A stretch of 64,000 nucleotides of DNA, from NCBI GenBank assembly GCA_035771175.1, contig CM069589.1:22896201-22960200 (forward strand), written 5' to 3'. Of the stretch, positions 13,381 to 27,499 are shown in pieces; position 1 is the stretch's first letter; the number at the start of each line of letters is the position of its first letter. The notes below the pieces were generated by a model that saw only the letters and a program-made list of their open reading frames with translations, did not search any database and was not told where the DNA came from. Source of the DNA: Paratinospora sagittata. Taxonomy: Eukaryota; Streptophyta; Magnoliopsida; Ranunculales; Menispermaceae. The position numbers and the translations under genes are program-made.

Positions 13381-16300
13381 TCAGAAATAAAATGTTACAG
13401 CTATTTGAATGTTTTTTACCAGTCAATCAACTTACTTATCGAACAAATCGTGAAGAAAAGTTCAAATAGCCATAACGTTTCATCCCGACTTTAATTTGAG
13501 TGATTCAAAGGAATTGAAATTGACTTTTCTTCCTATTTCTAACGCATGGTCAATCACACAAATTGGAGTCGGAATCAAAAAGCTGTGGATATTTTAAAGT
13601 TTCACACCATTCATTCAACTTACTTATCAATTGTATCGGTAAGAAAAAGTCAATTCGTCTTAGAGTTTAATGCTGACTCTGTTATGAATTAATCAAAAGC
13701 AGTTGGAAATATTGTTTCTTCATCTTTCCAATGCATGTCCAATCACTCAAATCGGAGTCAGGATGAAAACGTTATGGCTATTTGAATGCTTGTTACCCAC
13801 TAGCCAACGTACTTATTAATCTAATCAATAATTAAAATTCAAATAGCCGTAACCATTTCATTCGAACTATGATTTGAGTTATTCAAAAGGCGTTTGAAAT
13901 ATGGTTTCTTCCCCTTTCCAACGCATTTTTAATCATTCAAACCGGAGTCAGAAATAAAATGTTACAGCCATTTGAATGTTTTTTACCTGTCAATCAACTT
14001 ACTTATAGAACAAATCGTGAAGAAAAATTCAAATAGCCGAAACTTTTCATCCCGATTGTGATTTGAGTGATTCAAAAAGAATTGAAAATGTCTTTTCTTC
14101 CTATTTCTAACGCATGTTCAATCACACAAATTGGAGTCGGAATCAAAAAGCTGTGGTTATTTTAAAGTGTCACACCATTCATTCAACTTACTTATCAATT
14201 GAATCAGTAAGAAAAAGTCAATTCGTCTTAGAGTTTAATGCTGACTCTGTTATGAGTTAATTCAAAACAGTTGGAAATATTATTTCTTCATCTTTCCAAT
14301 GCATGTCCAATCACTCAAATCGGAGTCAGGATGAAAACGTTATGGCTATTTGAATGTTTGTTACCCGTTGGCCAACGTACTTATCAATCTAGTCAGTAAT
14401 CAAAATTCAAATAGTCGTAACCATTTCTTTCGAACTATGATTTGAGTTATTCACAAGGCATTTGAAATATCGTTTCTTCCTCTTTCCAACGCATTTTGAA
14501 TCACTCAAACAGGAGTCGGAAATAAAATGTTACCATTATTTAAATGTTATTTACCGATCAATCAACTTACTTATCGAACAAATCGTGAAGAAAAGTTCAA
14601 ATAGCCGTAACTTTTCATCGCGATTGTGATTTGAGTGATTTAAAAGGAATTGAAAATGTCTTTTCTTCCTATTTCTAACGCATGTTCAATCACACAAATT
14701 GGAGTCGGAATAAAAAAGTTGTGGATATTTTAAAGTTTCACACCATTCATTCAACTTACTTATCAATTGAATCGGTAAGAAAAAGTCAATTCGTCTTAGA
14801 GTTTAATGCTGACTCTGTTATGAGTTAATCAAAAGCAGTTGGAAATATTGTTTCTTCATCTTTCCAATGCATGTCCAATCACTCAAATCGGAGTCAGGAT
14901 GAATACGTTATGACTATTTGAATGTTTGTTACCCATTAGCCAACATACTTATTAATCTAATCAATAATCAAAATTCAAATAGCCGTAACCATTTCTTTCG
15001 AACTATGATTTGAGTTATTCAAAAGGCATTTGAAATATGGTTTCTTCCTCTTTCCAACGCATTTTCAATCACTCAAACCGGAGTCAGAAATAAAATGTTA
15101 CAGCTATTTGAATGTTTTTTACCTATCAATCAACTTACTTATAGAACAAATCGTGAAGAAAAATTCAAATAGCCGAAACTTTTCATCCCGATTGTGATTT
15201 GAGTGATTCAAAAAGAATTGAAAATGTCTTTTCTTCCTATTTCTAACGCATGTTCAATCACACAAATTGGAGTCGGAATCAAAAAGTTGTGGTTATTTTA
15301 AAGTGTCACACCATTCATTCAACTTACTTATCAATTGAATCAGTAAGAAAAAGTCAATTCGTCTTAGAGTTTAATGCTGACTCTGTTATGAGTTAATTCA
15401 AAACAGTTGGAAATATTGTTTCTTCATCTTTCCAATGCATGTCCAATCACTCAAATCGGAGTCAGGATGAAAACGTTATGGCTATTTGAATGCTTGTTAC
15501 CCACTAGCCAACGTACTTATTAATCTAATCAATAATCAAAATTCAAATAGCCGTAACCATTTCTTTCGAACTATGATTTGAGTTATTCAAAAGGCGTTTG
15601 AAATATGGTTTCTTCCCCTTTCCAACGCATTTTCAATCACTCAAACCAGAGTCGGAAATAAAATGTTACAACTATTTGAATGTTTTTTACCTATCAATCA
15701 ACTTACTTATCGAACAAATCGTGAAGAAAAGTTCAAATAGCCATAACTTTTCATCCCGACTTTGATTTGAGTGATTCGAAAGGAAGTGAAAATGTCTTTT
15801 TTTCCTATTTCTAACGCAGGTTCAATCACACAAATTGGAGTCGGAATCAAAAAGTTGTGGTTATTTTAAAGTGTCACACCATTCATTCAACTTACTTATC
15901 ATTTGAATCAGTAAGAAAAAGTCAATTCGTCTTAGAGTTTAATGCTGACTCTGTTATGAGTTAATTCAAAACAGTTGGAAATATTGTTTCTTCATCTTTC
16001 CAATGCATGTCCAATCACTCAAATCGGAGTCAGGATGAAAACGTTATGGCTATTTGAATGTTTGTTACCCATTAGCCAACATACTTATTAATCTAATCAA
16101 TAATCAAAATTCAAATAGCCGTAACCATTTCTTTCGAACTATGATTTGAGTTATTCAAAAGGCATTTGAAATATGGTTTCTTCCTCTTTCCAACGCATTT
16201 TCAATCACTCAAACCGGAGTCAGAAATAAAATGTTACAGCTATTTGAATGTTTTTTACCAGTCAATCAACTTACTTATCGAACAAATTGTGAAGAAAAGT

Positions 16301-18950
16301 TCAAATAGCCATAACTTTTCATCCCGACTTTAATTTGAGTGATTCAAAGGGAATTGAAATTGACTTTTCTTCCTATTTCTAACGCATGGTCAATCATACA
16401 AATTGGAGTCGGAATCAAAAAGCTGTGGATATTTTAAAGTTTCACACCATTCATTCAACTTACTTATCAATTGTATCGGTAAGAAAAAGTCAATTCGTCT
16501 TAGAGTTTAATGCTGACTCTGTTATGAGTTAATCAAAAGCAGTTGGTAATATTTTTTCTTCATCTTTCCAATGCATGTCCAATAACTCAAATCGGAGTCA
16601 GGATGAAAACGTTATGGCTATTTGAATGTTTGTTACCCAGTAGCCAACATACTTATTAATCTAACCAATAATCAAAATTCAAATAGCCGTAACCATTTCT
16701 TTCGAACTATGATTTGAGTTATTAAAAGGCGTTTGAAATATGGTTTCTTCCCCTTTCCAACGCATTTTCAATCACTCAAACCAGAGTCGAAAATAAAATG
16801 TTACAGCTATTTGAATGTTTTTTACCGATCAATCAACTAACTTATCGAACAAATCGTGAAGAAAAGTTCAAATTGCCGAAACTTTTCATCTCGATTGTGA
16901 TTTGAGTGATTCAAAAAGAATTGAAAATGTCTTTTCTTCCTATTTCTAACGCATGTTCAATCACACAAATTGGAGTCGGAATCAAAAAGTTGTGGTTATT
17001 TTAAAGTGTCACACCATTCATTCAACTTACTTATCAATTGAATCAGTAAGAAAAAGTCAATTCGTCTTAGAGTTTAATGCTGACTCTGTTATGAGTTAAT
17101 CAAAAGCAGTTGGTAATATTTTTTCTTCATCTTTCCAATGCATGTCCAATCACTCAAATCGGAGTCAGGATGAAAACGTTATGGCTATTTGAATGTTTGT
17201 TACCCGTTGGCCAACGTACTTATCAATCTAGTCAGTAATCAAAATTCAAATAGTCGTAACCATTTCTTTCGAACTATGATTTGAGTTATTCACAAGGCAT
17301 TTGAAATATCGTTTCTTCCTCTTTCCAACGCATTTTTAATCACTCAAACAGGAGTCGGAAATAAAATGTTACCGTTATTTAAATGTTATTTACCGATCAA
17401 TCAACTTACTTATCGAACAAATCGTGAAGAAAAGTTCAAATAGCCGTAACTTTTCATCGCGATTGTGATTTGAGTGATTTAAAAGGAATTGAAAATGTCT
17501 TTTCTTCCTATTTCTAACGCATGTTCAATCACACAAATTGGAGTCGGAATAAAAAAGTTGTGGATATTTTAAAGTTTCACACCATTCATTCAACTTACTT
17601 ATCAATTGAATCGGTAAGAAAAAGTCAATTCGTCTTAGAGTTTAATGCTGACTCTGTTATGAGTTAATCAAAAGCAGTTGGAAATATTGTTTCTTCATAT
17701 TTCCAATGCACGTCCAATCACTCAAATCGGAGTCAGGATGAAAACGTTATGGCTATTTGAATGTTTGTTACCCACTAGCCAACGTACTTATTAATCTAAT
17801 CAATAATCAAAATTCAAATAGCCGTAACCATTTCTTTCGAACTATGATTTGAGTTATTCAAAAGGCGTTTGAAATATGGTTTCTTCCCCTTTCCAACGCA
17901 TTTTCAATCACTCAAACCAGAGTCGGAAATAAAATGTTACAACTATTTGAATGTTTTTTACCTATCAATCAACTTACTTATCGAACAAATCGTGAAGAAA
18001 AGTTCAAATAGCCATAAGTTTTCCTCCCGACTTTGATTTGAGTGATTCGAAAGGAATTGAAAATGTCTTTTTTTCCTATTTCTAACGCAGGTTCAATCAC
18101 ACAAATTGGAGTCGGAATCAAAAAGTTGTGGTTATTTTAAAGTTTCACACCATTCATTCAACTTACTTATCAATTGAATCGGTAAGAAAAAGTCAATTCG
18201 TCTTAGAGTTTAATGCTGACTCTGTTATGAGTTAATCAAAAGCAGTTGGAAATATTGTTTCTTCATCTTTCCAATGCATGTCCAATCACTCAAATCGGAG
18301 TCAGGATGAAAACGTTATGGCTATTTGAATGTTTGTTACCCATTAGCCAACATACTTATTAATCTAATAAATAATCAAAATTCAAATAGCCGTAACCATT
18401 TCTTTCGAACTATGATTTGAGTTATTAAAAGGCGTTTGAAATATGGTTTCTTCCCCTTTCCAACGCATTTTCAATCACTCAAACCAGAGTCGAAAATAAA
18501 ATGTTACAGCTATTTGAATATTTTTTACCTGTCAATCAACTTACTTATTTAACAAATCGTGAAGAAAAGTTCAAATAGCCATAACTTTTCATCCCGACTT
18601 TGATTTGAGTGATTCGAAAGGAATTGAAAATGTCTTTTTTTCCTATTTCTAACGCAGGTTCAATCACACAAATTGGAGTCGGAATCAAAAAGTTGTGGTT
18701 ATTTTAAAGTGTCACACCATTCATTCAACTTACTTATCAATTGAATCAGTAAGAAAAAGTCAATTCGTCTTAGAGTTTAATGCTGACTCTGTTATGAGTT
18801 AATCAAAAGCAGTTGGTAATATTGTTTCTTCATCTTTCCAATGCATGTCCAATCACTCAAATCGGAGTCAGGATGAAAACGTTATGGCTATTTGAATGTT
18901 TGTTACCCGTTAGCCAACGTACTTATCAATCTAGTCAGTAATCAAAATTC
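13381..18950 (+). repeat. Mixed trimer stretch with 2.83-kb and 3.97-kb related copies
   Basis: These are satellite trimers only, with no gene. The B subtype with CCGACTTTAATTTG and GAAATTGAC appears near 13490 and again near 16330, about 2.83 kb apart. A C variant GGAATAAAAAAGTTGTGG occurs near 14709 and 17548 at a similar spacing. The stretch at about 16560-17400 resembles 12590-13330 at an offset near 3974 bp (7 trimers), including the AAATTGCCGAAAC variant of B (12897 and 16871). This suggests several overlapping rounds of block copying. Confidence 0.75.
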
Positions 18951-20560
18951 AAATAGTCGTAACCATTTCTTTCGAACTATGATTTGAGTTATTCACAAGG
19001 CATTTGGAATATCGTTTCTTCTTCTTTCCAACGCATTTTGAATCACTGAAACAGGAGTCGGAAATAAAATGTTACCGCTATTTAAATGTTATTTACCAAT
19101 CAATCAACTTACTTATCGAACAAATCGTGAAGAAAAGTTCAAATAGCCGTAACTTTTCATCGCGATTGTGATTTGAGTGATTTAAAAGGAATTGAAAATG
19201 TCTTTTCTTCCTATTTCTAACGCATGTTCAATCACACAAATTGGAGTCGGAATCAAAAAGTTGTGGATATTTTAAAGCGTCACACCATTCATTCAACTTA
19301 CTTATCAATTGTATCGGTAAGAAAAAGTCAATTTGTCTTAGAGTTTGATGCTGACTCTGTTATGAGTTATTGAAAAGCAGTTGGAAATATTATTTTTTCA
19401 TCTTTCCAATGCATGTCCAATCACTCAAATCGGAGTCAGGATGAAAACGTTATGGCTATTTGAATGCTTGTTAGCCACTAGCCAACGTACTTATTAATAT
19501 AATCAATAATCAAAATTCAAATAGCCGTAAGCATTTCTTTCGAACTATGATTTGAGTTATTCAAAAGGCGTTTGAAATATGGTTTCTTCCCCTTTCCAAC
19601 GCATTTTCAAGCACTCAAACCAGAGTCGGAAATAAAATTTTACAGCTATTTGAATGTTTTTTACCTATCAATCTACTTATCGAACAAATCGTGAAGAAAA
19701 GTTCAAATAGCCATAACTTTTCATCCCGACTTCGATTTGAGTGATTCGAAAGGAATTGAAAATGTCTTTTTTTCCTATTTGTAACGCAGGGTCAATCACA
19801 CAAATTGGAGTCGGAATCAAAAAGTTGTGGTTATTTTAAAGTTTCACACCATTCATTCAACTTACTTATCAATTGAATCGGTAAGAAAAAGTTAATTCGT
19901 CTTAGAGTTTAATGCTGACTCTGTTATGAGTTAATCAAAAGCAGTTGGAAATATTGTTTCTTCATCTTTCCAATGCATGTCCAATCACTCAAATCCGAGT
20001 CAGGATGAAAACGTTATGGCTTTTAGAATGTTTGTTACCCATTAGCCAACATACTTATTAATCTAATCAATAATCAAAATTCAAATATCCGTAACCATTT
20101 CTTTCGAACTATGATTTGAGTTATTCAAAACGCATTTGAAATATGGTTTCTTCCTCTTTCCAACGCATTCAATCACTCAAACCGGAGTCAGAAATAAAAT
20201 GTTACAGCTATTTGAATGTTTTTTACCAGTCAATCAACTTACTTATCGAACAAATCGTGAAGAAAAGTTCAAATAGCCATAACTTTTCATCCCGACTTTA
20301 ATTTGAGTGATTCAGAGGAATTGAAATTGACTTTTCTTCCTATTTCTAACGCATGGTCAATCACACAAATTGGAGTCGGAATCAAAAAGCTGTGGATATT
20401 TTAAAGTTTCACACCATTCATTCAACTTACTTATCAATTGTATCGGTAAGAAAAAGTCAATTCGTCTTAGAGTTTAATGCTGACTCTGTTATGAGTTAAT
20501 CAAAAGCAGTTGGAAATATTGTTTCTTCATCTTTCCAATGCATGTCCAATCACTCAAATC
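18950..20560 (+). repeat. 2833-bp-spaced duplicated block, copy 1
   Basis: This block shares a run of rare variants with about 21783-23390 at an offset of 2833 bp (5 trimers). They are CATTTGGAATATCG at 19001/21834, AAAGCGTCACACC near 19276/22109, GAGTTATTGAAAAGC near 19366/22199, GGCTTTTAGAATG near 20028/22861, and a shortened CCAACGCATTCAATC near 20161/22994. Similarity drops beyond about 20560. Confidence 0.85.
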
Positions 20561-21782
20561 GGAGTCAGGATGAAAACGTTATGGCTATTTGAATGCTTGT
20601 TACCCACTAGCCAACGTACTTATTAATCTAATCAATAATTAAAATTCAAATAGGCGTAACCATTTCATTCGAACTATGATTTGAGTTATTCAAAAGGCGT
20701 TTGAAATATGGTTTCTTCCCCTTTCCAACGCATTTTTAATCATTCAAACCGGAGTCAGAAATAAAATGTTACAGCCATTTGAATGTTTTTTACCTATCAA
20801 TCAACTTACTTATAGAACAAATCGTGAAGAAAAATTCAAATAGCCGAAACTTTTCATCCCGATTGTGATTTGAGTGATTCAAAAAGAATTGAAAATGTCT
20901 TTTCTTCCTATTTCTAACGCATGTTCAATCACACAAATTGGAGTCGGAATCAAAAAGTTGTGGTTATTTTAAAGTGTCACACCATTCATTCAACTTACTT
21001 ATCAATTGAATCAGTAAGAAAAAGTCAATTCGTCTTAGAGTTTAATGCTGACTCTGTTATGAGTTAATTCAAAACAGTTGGAAATATTGTTTCTTCATCT
21101 TTCCAATGCATGTCCAATCACTCAAATCGGAGTCAGGATGAAAACGTTATGGCTATTTGAATGCTTGTTACCCACTAGCCAACGTACTTATTAATCTAAT
21201 CAATAATTAAAATTCAAATAGCCGTAACCATTTCATTCGAACTATGATTTGAGTTATTCAAAAGGAGTTTGAAATATGGTTTCTTCCCCTTTCCAACGCA
21301 TTTTTAATCATTCAAACCGGAGTCAGAAATAAAATGTTACAGCCATTTTAATGTTTTTTACCTATCAATCAACTTACTTATAGAACAAATCGTGAAGAAA
21401 AATTCAAATAGCCGAAACTTTTCATCCCGATTGTGATTTGAGTGATTCAAAAAGAATTGCAAATGTCTTTTCTTCCTATTTCTAACGCATGTTCAATCAC
21501 ACAAATTGGAGTCGGAATCAAAAAGTTGTTGTTATTTTAAAGTGTCACACCATTCATTCAACTTACTTATCAATTGAATCAGTAAGAAAAAGTCAATTCG
21601 TCTTAGAGTTTAATGCTGACTCTGTTATGAGTTAATTCAAAACAGTTGGAAATATTGTTTCTTCATCTTTCCAATGCATTTCCAATCACTCAAATCGGAG
21701 TCAGGATGAAAACGTTATGGCTATTTGAATGCTTGTTACCCACTAGCCAACGTACTTATTAATCTAATCAATAATCAAAATT

Positions 21783-23390
21783 CAAATAGTCGTAACCATT
21801 TCTTTCGAACTATGATTTGAGTTATTCACAAGGCATTTGGAATATCGTTTCTTCTTCTTTCCAACGCATTTTGAATCACTGAAACAGGAGTCGGAAATAA
21901 AATGTTACCGCTATTTAAATGTTATTTACCAATCAATCAACTTACTTATCGAACAAATCGTGAAGAAAAGTTCAAATAGCCGTAACTTTTCATCGCGATT
22001 GTGATTTGAGTGATTTAAAAGGAATTGAAAATGTCTTTTCTTCCTATTTCTAACGCATGTTCAATCACACAAATTGGAGTCGGAATCAAAAAGTTGTGGA
22101 TATTTTAAAGCGTCACACCATTCATTCAACTTACTTATCAATTGTATCGGTAAGAAAAAGTCAATTTGTCTTAGAGTTTGATGCTGACTCTGTTATGAGT
22201 TATTGAAAAGCAGTTGGAAATATTATTTTTTCATCTTTCCAATGCATGTCCAATCACTCAAATCGGAGTCAGGATGAAAACGTTATGGCTATTTGAATGC
22301 TTGTTACCCACTAGCCAACCTACTTATTAATATAATCAATAATCAAAATTCAAATAGCCGTAACCATTTCTTTCGAACTATGATTTGAGTTATTCAAAAG
22401 GCGTTTGAAATATGGTTTCTTCCCCTTTCCAACGCATTTTCAAGCACTCAAACCAGAGTCGGAAATAAAATTTTACAGCTATTTGAATGTTTTTTACCTA
22501 TCAATCAACTTATCGAACAAATCGTGAAGAAAAGTTCAAATAGCCATAACTTTTCATCCCGACTTCGATTTGAGTGATTCGAAAGGAATTGAAAATGTCT
22601 TTTTTTCCTATTTGTAACGCAGGGTCAATCACACAAATTGGAGTCGGAATCAAAAAGTTGTGGTTATTTTAAAGTTTCACACCATTCATTCAACTTACTT
22701 ATCAATTGAATCGGTAAGAAAAAGTCAATTCGTCTTAGAGTTTAATGCTGACTCTGTTATGAGTTAATCAAAAGCAGTTGGAAATATTGTTTCTTCATCT
22801 TTCCAATGCATGTCCAATCACTCAAATCGGAGTCAGGATGAAAACGTTATGGCTTTTAGAATGTTTGTTACCCATTAGCCAACATACTTATTAATCTAAT
22901 CAATAATCAAAATTCAAATAGCCGTAACCATTTCTTTCGAACTATGATTTGAGTTATTCAAAAGGCATTTGAAATATGGTTTCTTCCTCTTTCCAACGCA
23001 TTCAATCACTCAAACCGGAGTCAGAAATAAAATGTTACAGCTATTTGAATGTTTTTTACCAGTCAATCAACTTACTTATCGAACAAATCGTGAAGAAAAG
23101 TTCAAATAGCCATAAGTTTTCATCCCGACTTTAATTTGAGTGATTCAGAGGAATTGAAATTGACTTTTCTTCCTATTTCTAACGCATGGTCAATCACACA
23201 AATTGGAGTCGGAATCAAAAAGCTGTGGATATTTTAAAGTTTCACACCATTCATTCAACTTACTTATCAATTGTATCGGTAAGAAGAAGTCAATTCGTCT
23301 TAGAGTTTAATGCTGACTCTGTTATGAGTTAATCAAAAGCAGTTGGAAATATTGTTTCTTCATATTTCCAATGCATGTCCAATCACTCAA
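21783..23390 (+). repeat. 2833-bp-spaced duplicated block, copy 2
   Basis: This is the second copy of 18950-20560. It begins inside a chimeric A monomer whose left half is subtype A1 and right half subtype A2, so the left block edge coincides with a recombination point near 21775-21790. The CATTTGGAATATCG variant occurs once more at 26937, which is 5103 bp (exactly 9 x 567) further on. Confidence 0.83.
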
Positions 23391-24399
23391 ATCGGAGTCA
23401 GGATGAAAACGTTATGGCTATTTGAATGTTTGTTACCCACTAGCCAACGTACTTATTAATCTAATCAATAATCAAAATTCAAATAGCCGTAACCATTTCT
23501 TTCGAACTATGATTTGAGTTATTCAAAAGGTGTTTGAAATATGGTTTCTTCCCCTTTCCAACGCATTTTCAATCACTCAAACCAGAGTCGGAAATAAAAT
23601 GTTACAACTATTTGAATGTTTTTTACCTATCAATCAACTTACTTATCGAACAAATCGTGAAGAAAAGTTCAAATAGCCATAACTTTTCCTCCCGACTTTG
23701 ATTTGAGTGATTCGAAAGGAATTGAAAATGTCTTTTTTTCCTATTTCTAACGCAGGTTCAATCACACAAATTGGAGTCGGAATCAAAAAGTTGTGGTTAT
23801 TTTAAAGTTTCACACCGTTCATTCAACTTACTTATCAATTGAATCGGTAAGAAAAAGTCAATTCGTCTTAGAGTTTAATGCTGACTCTGTTATGAGTTAA
23901 TCAAAAGCAGTTGGAAATATTGTTTCTTCATCTTTCCAATGCATGTCCAATCACTCAAATCGGAGTCAGGATGAAAACGTTATGGCTATTTGAATGTTTG
24001 TTACCCTTTAGCCAACATACTTATTAATCTAATCAATAATCAAAATTCAAATAGCCGTAACCATTTCTTTCGAACTATGATTTGAGTTATTCAAAAGGCG
24101 TTTGAAATATGGTTTCTTCCCCTTTCCAACGCATTTTCAATCACTCAAACCAGAGTCGGAAATAAAATGTTACAACTATTTGAATGTTTTTTACCTATCA
24201 ATCAACTTCCTTATCGAACAAATCGTGAAGAAAAGTTCAAATAGCCATAACTTTTCATCCCGACTTTGATTTGAGTGATTCGAAAGGAATTGAAAATGTC
24301 TTTTTTTCCTATTTCTAACGAAGGTTCAATCACACAAATTGGAGTCGGAATCAAAAAGTTGTGGTTATTTTAAAGTTTCACACCATTCATTCAACTTAC

Positions 24400-25180
24400 T
24401 TATCAATTGAATCAGTAAGAAAAAGTCAATTCGTCTTAGAGTTTAATGCTGACTCTGTTATGAGTTAATCAAAAGCAGTTGGAAATATTGTTTCTTCATC
24501 TTTCCAATGCATGTCCAATCACTCAAATCGGAGTCAGGATGAAAACGTTATGGCTATTTGGATGTTTGTTACCCATTAGCCAACATACTTATTAATCTAA
24601 TCAATAATCAAAATTCAAATAGCCGTAACCATTTCTTTCGAACTATGATTTGAGTTATTAAAAGGCGTTTGAAATATGGTTTCTTCCCCTTTCCAACGCA
24701 TTTTCAATCACTCAAACCAGAGTCGGAAATAAAATGTTACAGCTATTTGAATGTTTTTTACCGATCAATCAACTAACTTATCGAACAAATCGTGAAGAAA
24801 AGTTCAAATAGCCGAAACTTTTCATCCCGATTGTGATTTGAGTGATTCAAAAAGAATTGAAAATGTCTTTTCTTCCTATTTCTAACGCATGTTCAATCAC
24901 ACAAATTGGAGTCAGAATCAAAAAGTTGTGGTTATTTTAAAGTGTCACACCATTCATTCAACTTACTTATCAATTGAATCAGTAAGAAAAAGTCAATTCG
25001 TCTTAGAGTTTAATGCTGACTCTGTTATGAGTTAATCAAAAGCAGTTGGTAATATTGTTTCTTCATCTTTCCAATGCATGTCCAATCACTCAAATCGGAG
25101 TCAGGATGAAAACGTTATGGCTATTTGAATGTTTGTTACCCGTTGGCCAACGTACTTATCAATCTAGTCAGTAATCAAAA
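24400..25180 (+). repeat. 1702-bp-spaced duplicated block, copy 1
   Basis: This block shares GGCTATTTGGATG (GATG at 24561 and 26263) and a C variant GGAGTCAGAATCAAAAAG (near 24909 and 26611) with about 26100-26880. The spacing is 1702 bp, three trimers plus one base. Its right edge falls in an A monomer that switches from subtype A2 to A1 near 25175-25190. Confidence 0.82.
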
Positions 25181-26099
25181 TTCAAATAGCCGTAACCATT
25201 TCATTCGAACTATGATTTGAGTTATTCAAAAGGCGTTTGAAATATGGTTTCTTCCCCTTTCCAACGCATTTTTAATCATTCAAACCGGAGTCAGAAATAA
25301 AATGTTACAGCCATTTGAATGTTTTTTACCTATCAATCAACTTACTTATAGAACAAATCGTGAAGAAAAATTCAAATAGCCGAAACTTTTCATCCCGATT
25401 GTGATTTGAGTGATTCAAAAAGAATTGAAAATGTCTTTTCTTCCTATTTCTAACGCATGTTCAATCACACAAATTGGAGTCGGAATCAAAAAGTTGTGGT
25501 TATTTTAAAGTGTCACACCATTCATTCAACTTACTTATCAATTGAATCAGTAAGAAAAAGTCAATTCGTCTTAGAGTTTAATGCTGACTCTGTTATGAGT
25601 TAATTCAAAACAGTTGGAAATATTGTTTCTTCATCTTTCCAATGCATGTCCAATCACTCAAATCGGAGTCAGGATGAAAACGTTATGGCTATTTGAATGC
25701 TTGTTACCCACTAGCCAACGTACTTATTAATCTAATCAATAATCAAAATTCAAATAGCCGTAACCATTTCTTTCGAACTATGATTTGAGTTATTCAAAAG
25801 GCGTTTGAAATATGGTTTCTTCCCCTTTCCAACGCATTTTCAATCACTCAAACCAGAGTCGGAAATAAAATGTTACAACTATTTGAATGTTTTTTACCTA
25901 TCAATCAACTTCGTTATCGAACAAATCGTGAAGAAAAGTTCAAATAGCCCTAACTTTTCATCCCGACTTTGATTTGAGTGATTCGAAAGGAATTGAAAAT
26001 GTCTTTTTTTCCTATTTCTAACGCATGTTCAATCACACAAATTGGAGTCGGAATCAAAAAGTTGTGGTTATTTTAAAGTTTCACACCATTCATTCAACT

Positions 26100-26880
26100 T
26101 ACTTATCAATTGAATCGGTAAGAAAAAGTCAATTCGTCTTAGAGTTTAATGCTGACTCTGTTATGAGTTAATCAAAAGCAGTTGGAAATATTGTTTCTTC
26201 ATCTTTCCAATGCATGTCCAATCACTCAAATCGGAGTCAGGATGAAAACGTTATGGCTATTTGGATGTTTGTTACCCATTAGCCAACATACTTATTAATC
26301 TAATCAATAATCAAAATTCAAATAGCCGTAACCATTTCTTTCGAACTATGATTTGAGTTATTAAAAGGCGTTTGAAATATGGTTTCTTCCCCTTTCCAAC
26401 GCATTTTCAATCACTCAAACCAGAGTCGGAAATAAAATGTTACAGCTATTTGAATGTTTTTTACCGATCAATCAACTAACTTATCGAACAAATCGTGAAG
26501 AAAAGTTCAAATAGCCGAAACTTTTCATCCCGATTGTGATTTGAGTGATTCAAAAAGAATTGAAAATGTCTTTTCTTCCTATTTCTAACGCATGTTCAAT
26601 CACACAAATTGGAGTCAGAATCAAAAAGTTGTGGTTATTTTAAAGTGTCACACCATTCATTCAACTTACTTATCAATTGAATCAGTAAGAAAAAGTCAAT
26701 TCGTCTTAGAGTTTAATGCTGACTCTGTTATGAGTTAATCAAAAGCAGTTGGTAATATTGTTTCTTCATCTTTCCAATGCATGTCCAATCACTCAAATCG
26801 GAGTCAGGATGAAAACGTTATGGCTATTTGAATGTTTGTTACCCGTTGGCCAACGTACTTATCAATCTAGTCAGTAATCA
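26100..26880 (+). repeat. 1702-bp-spaced duplicated block, copy 2
   Basis: This is the second copy of 24400-25180. Here the A monomer at the right edge stays subtype A2 throughout and runs on into the CATTTGGAATATCG variant. Comparing the two copies locates the switch in copy 1. Confidence 0.8.
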
Positions 26881-27499
26881 AAATTCAAATAGTCGTAACC
26901 ATTTCTTTCGAACTATGATTTGAGTTATTCACAAGGCATTTGGAATATCGTTTCTTCTTCTTTCCAACGCATTTTGAATCACTGAAACAGGAGTCGGAAA
27001 TAAAATGTTACCGCTATTTAAATGTTATTTACCTGTCAATCAACTTACTTATCGAACAAATCGTGAAGAAAAGTTCAAATAGCCGTAACTTTTCATCGCG
27101 ATTGTGATTTGAGTGATTTAAAAGGAATTGAAAATGTCTTTTCTTCCTATTTCTAACGCATGTTCAATCACACAAATTGGAGTCGGAATAAAAAAGTTGT
27201 GGATATTTTAAAGCTTCACACCATTCATTCAACTTACTTATCAATTGTATCGGTAAGAAAAAGTCAATTCGTCTTAGAGTTTGATGTTGACTCTGTTATG
27301 AGTTAATCAAAAACAGTTGGAAATATTATTTTTTCATCTTTCCAATGCATGTCCAATCACTCAAATCGGAGTCAGGATGAAAACGTTATAACTATTTGAA
27401 TGCTTGTTACCCACTAGCCAACGTACTTATTAATCTAATCAATAATCAAAATTCAAATAGCCGTAACCATTTCTTTCGAACTATGATTTGAGTTATTCA

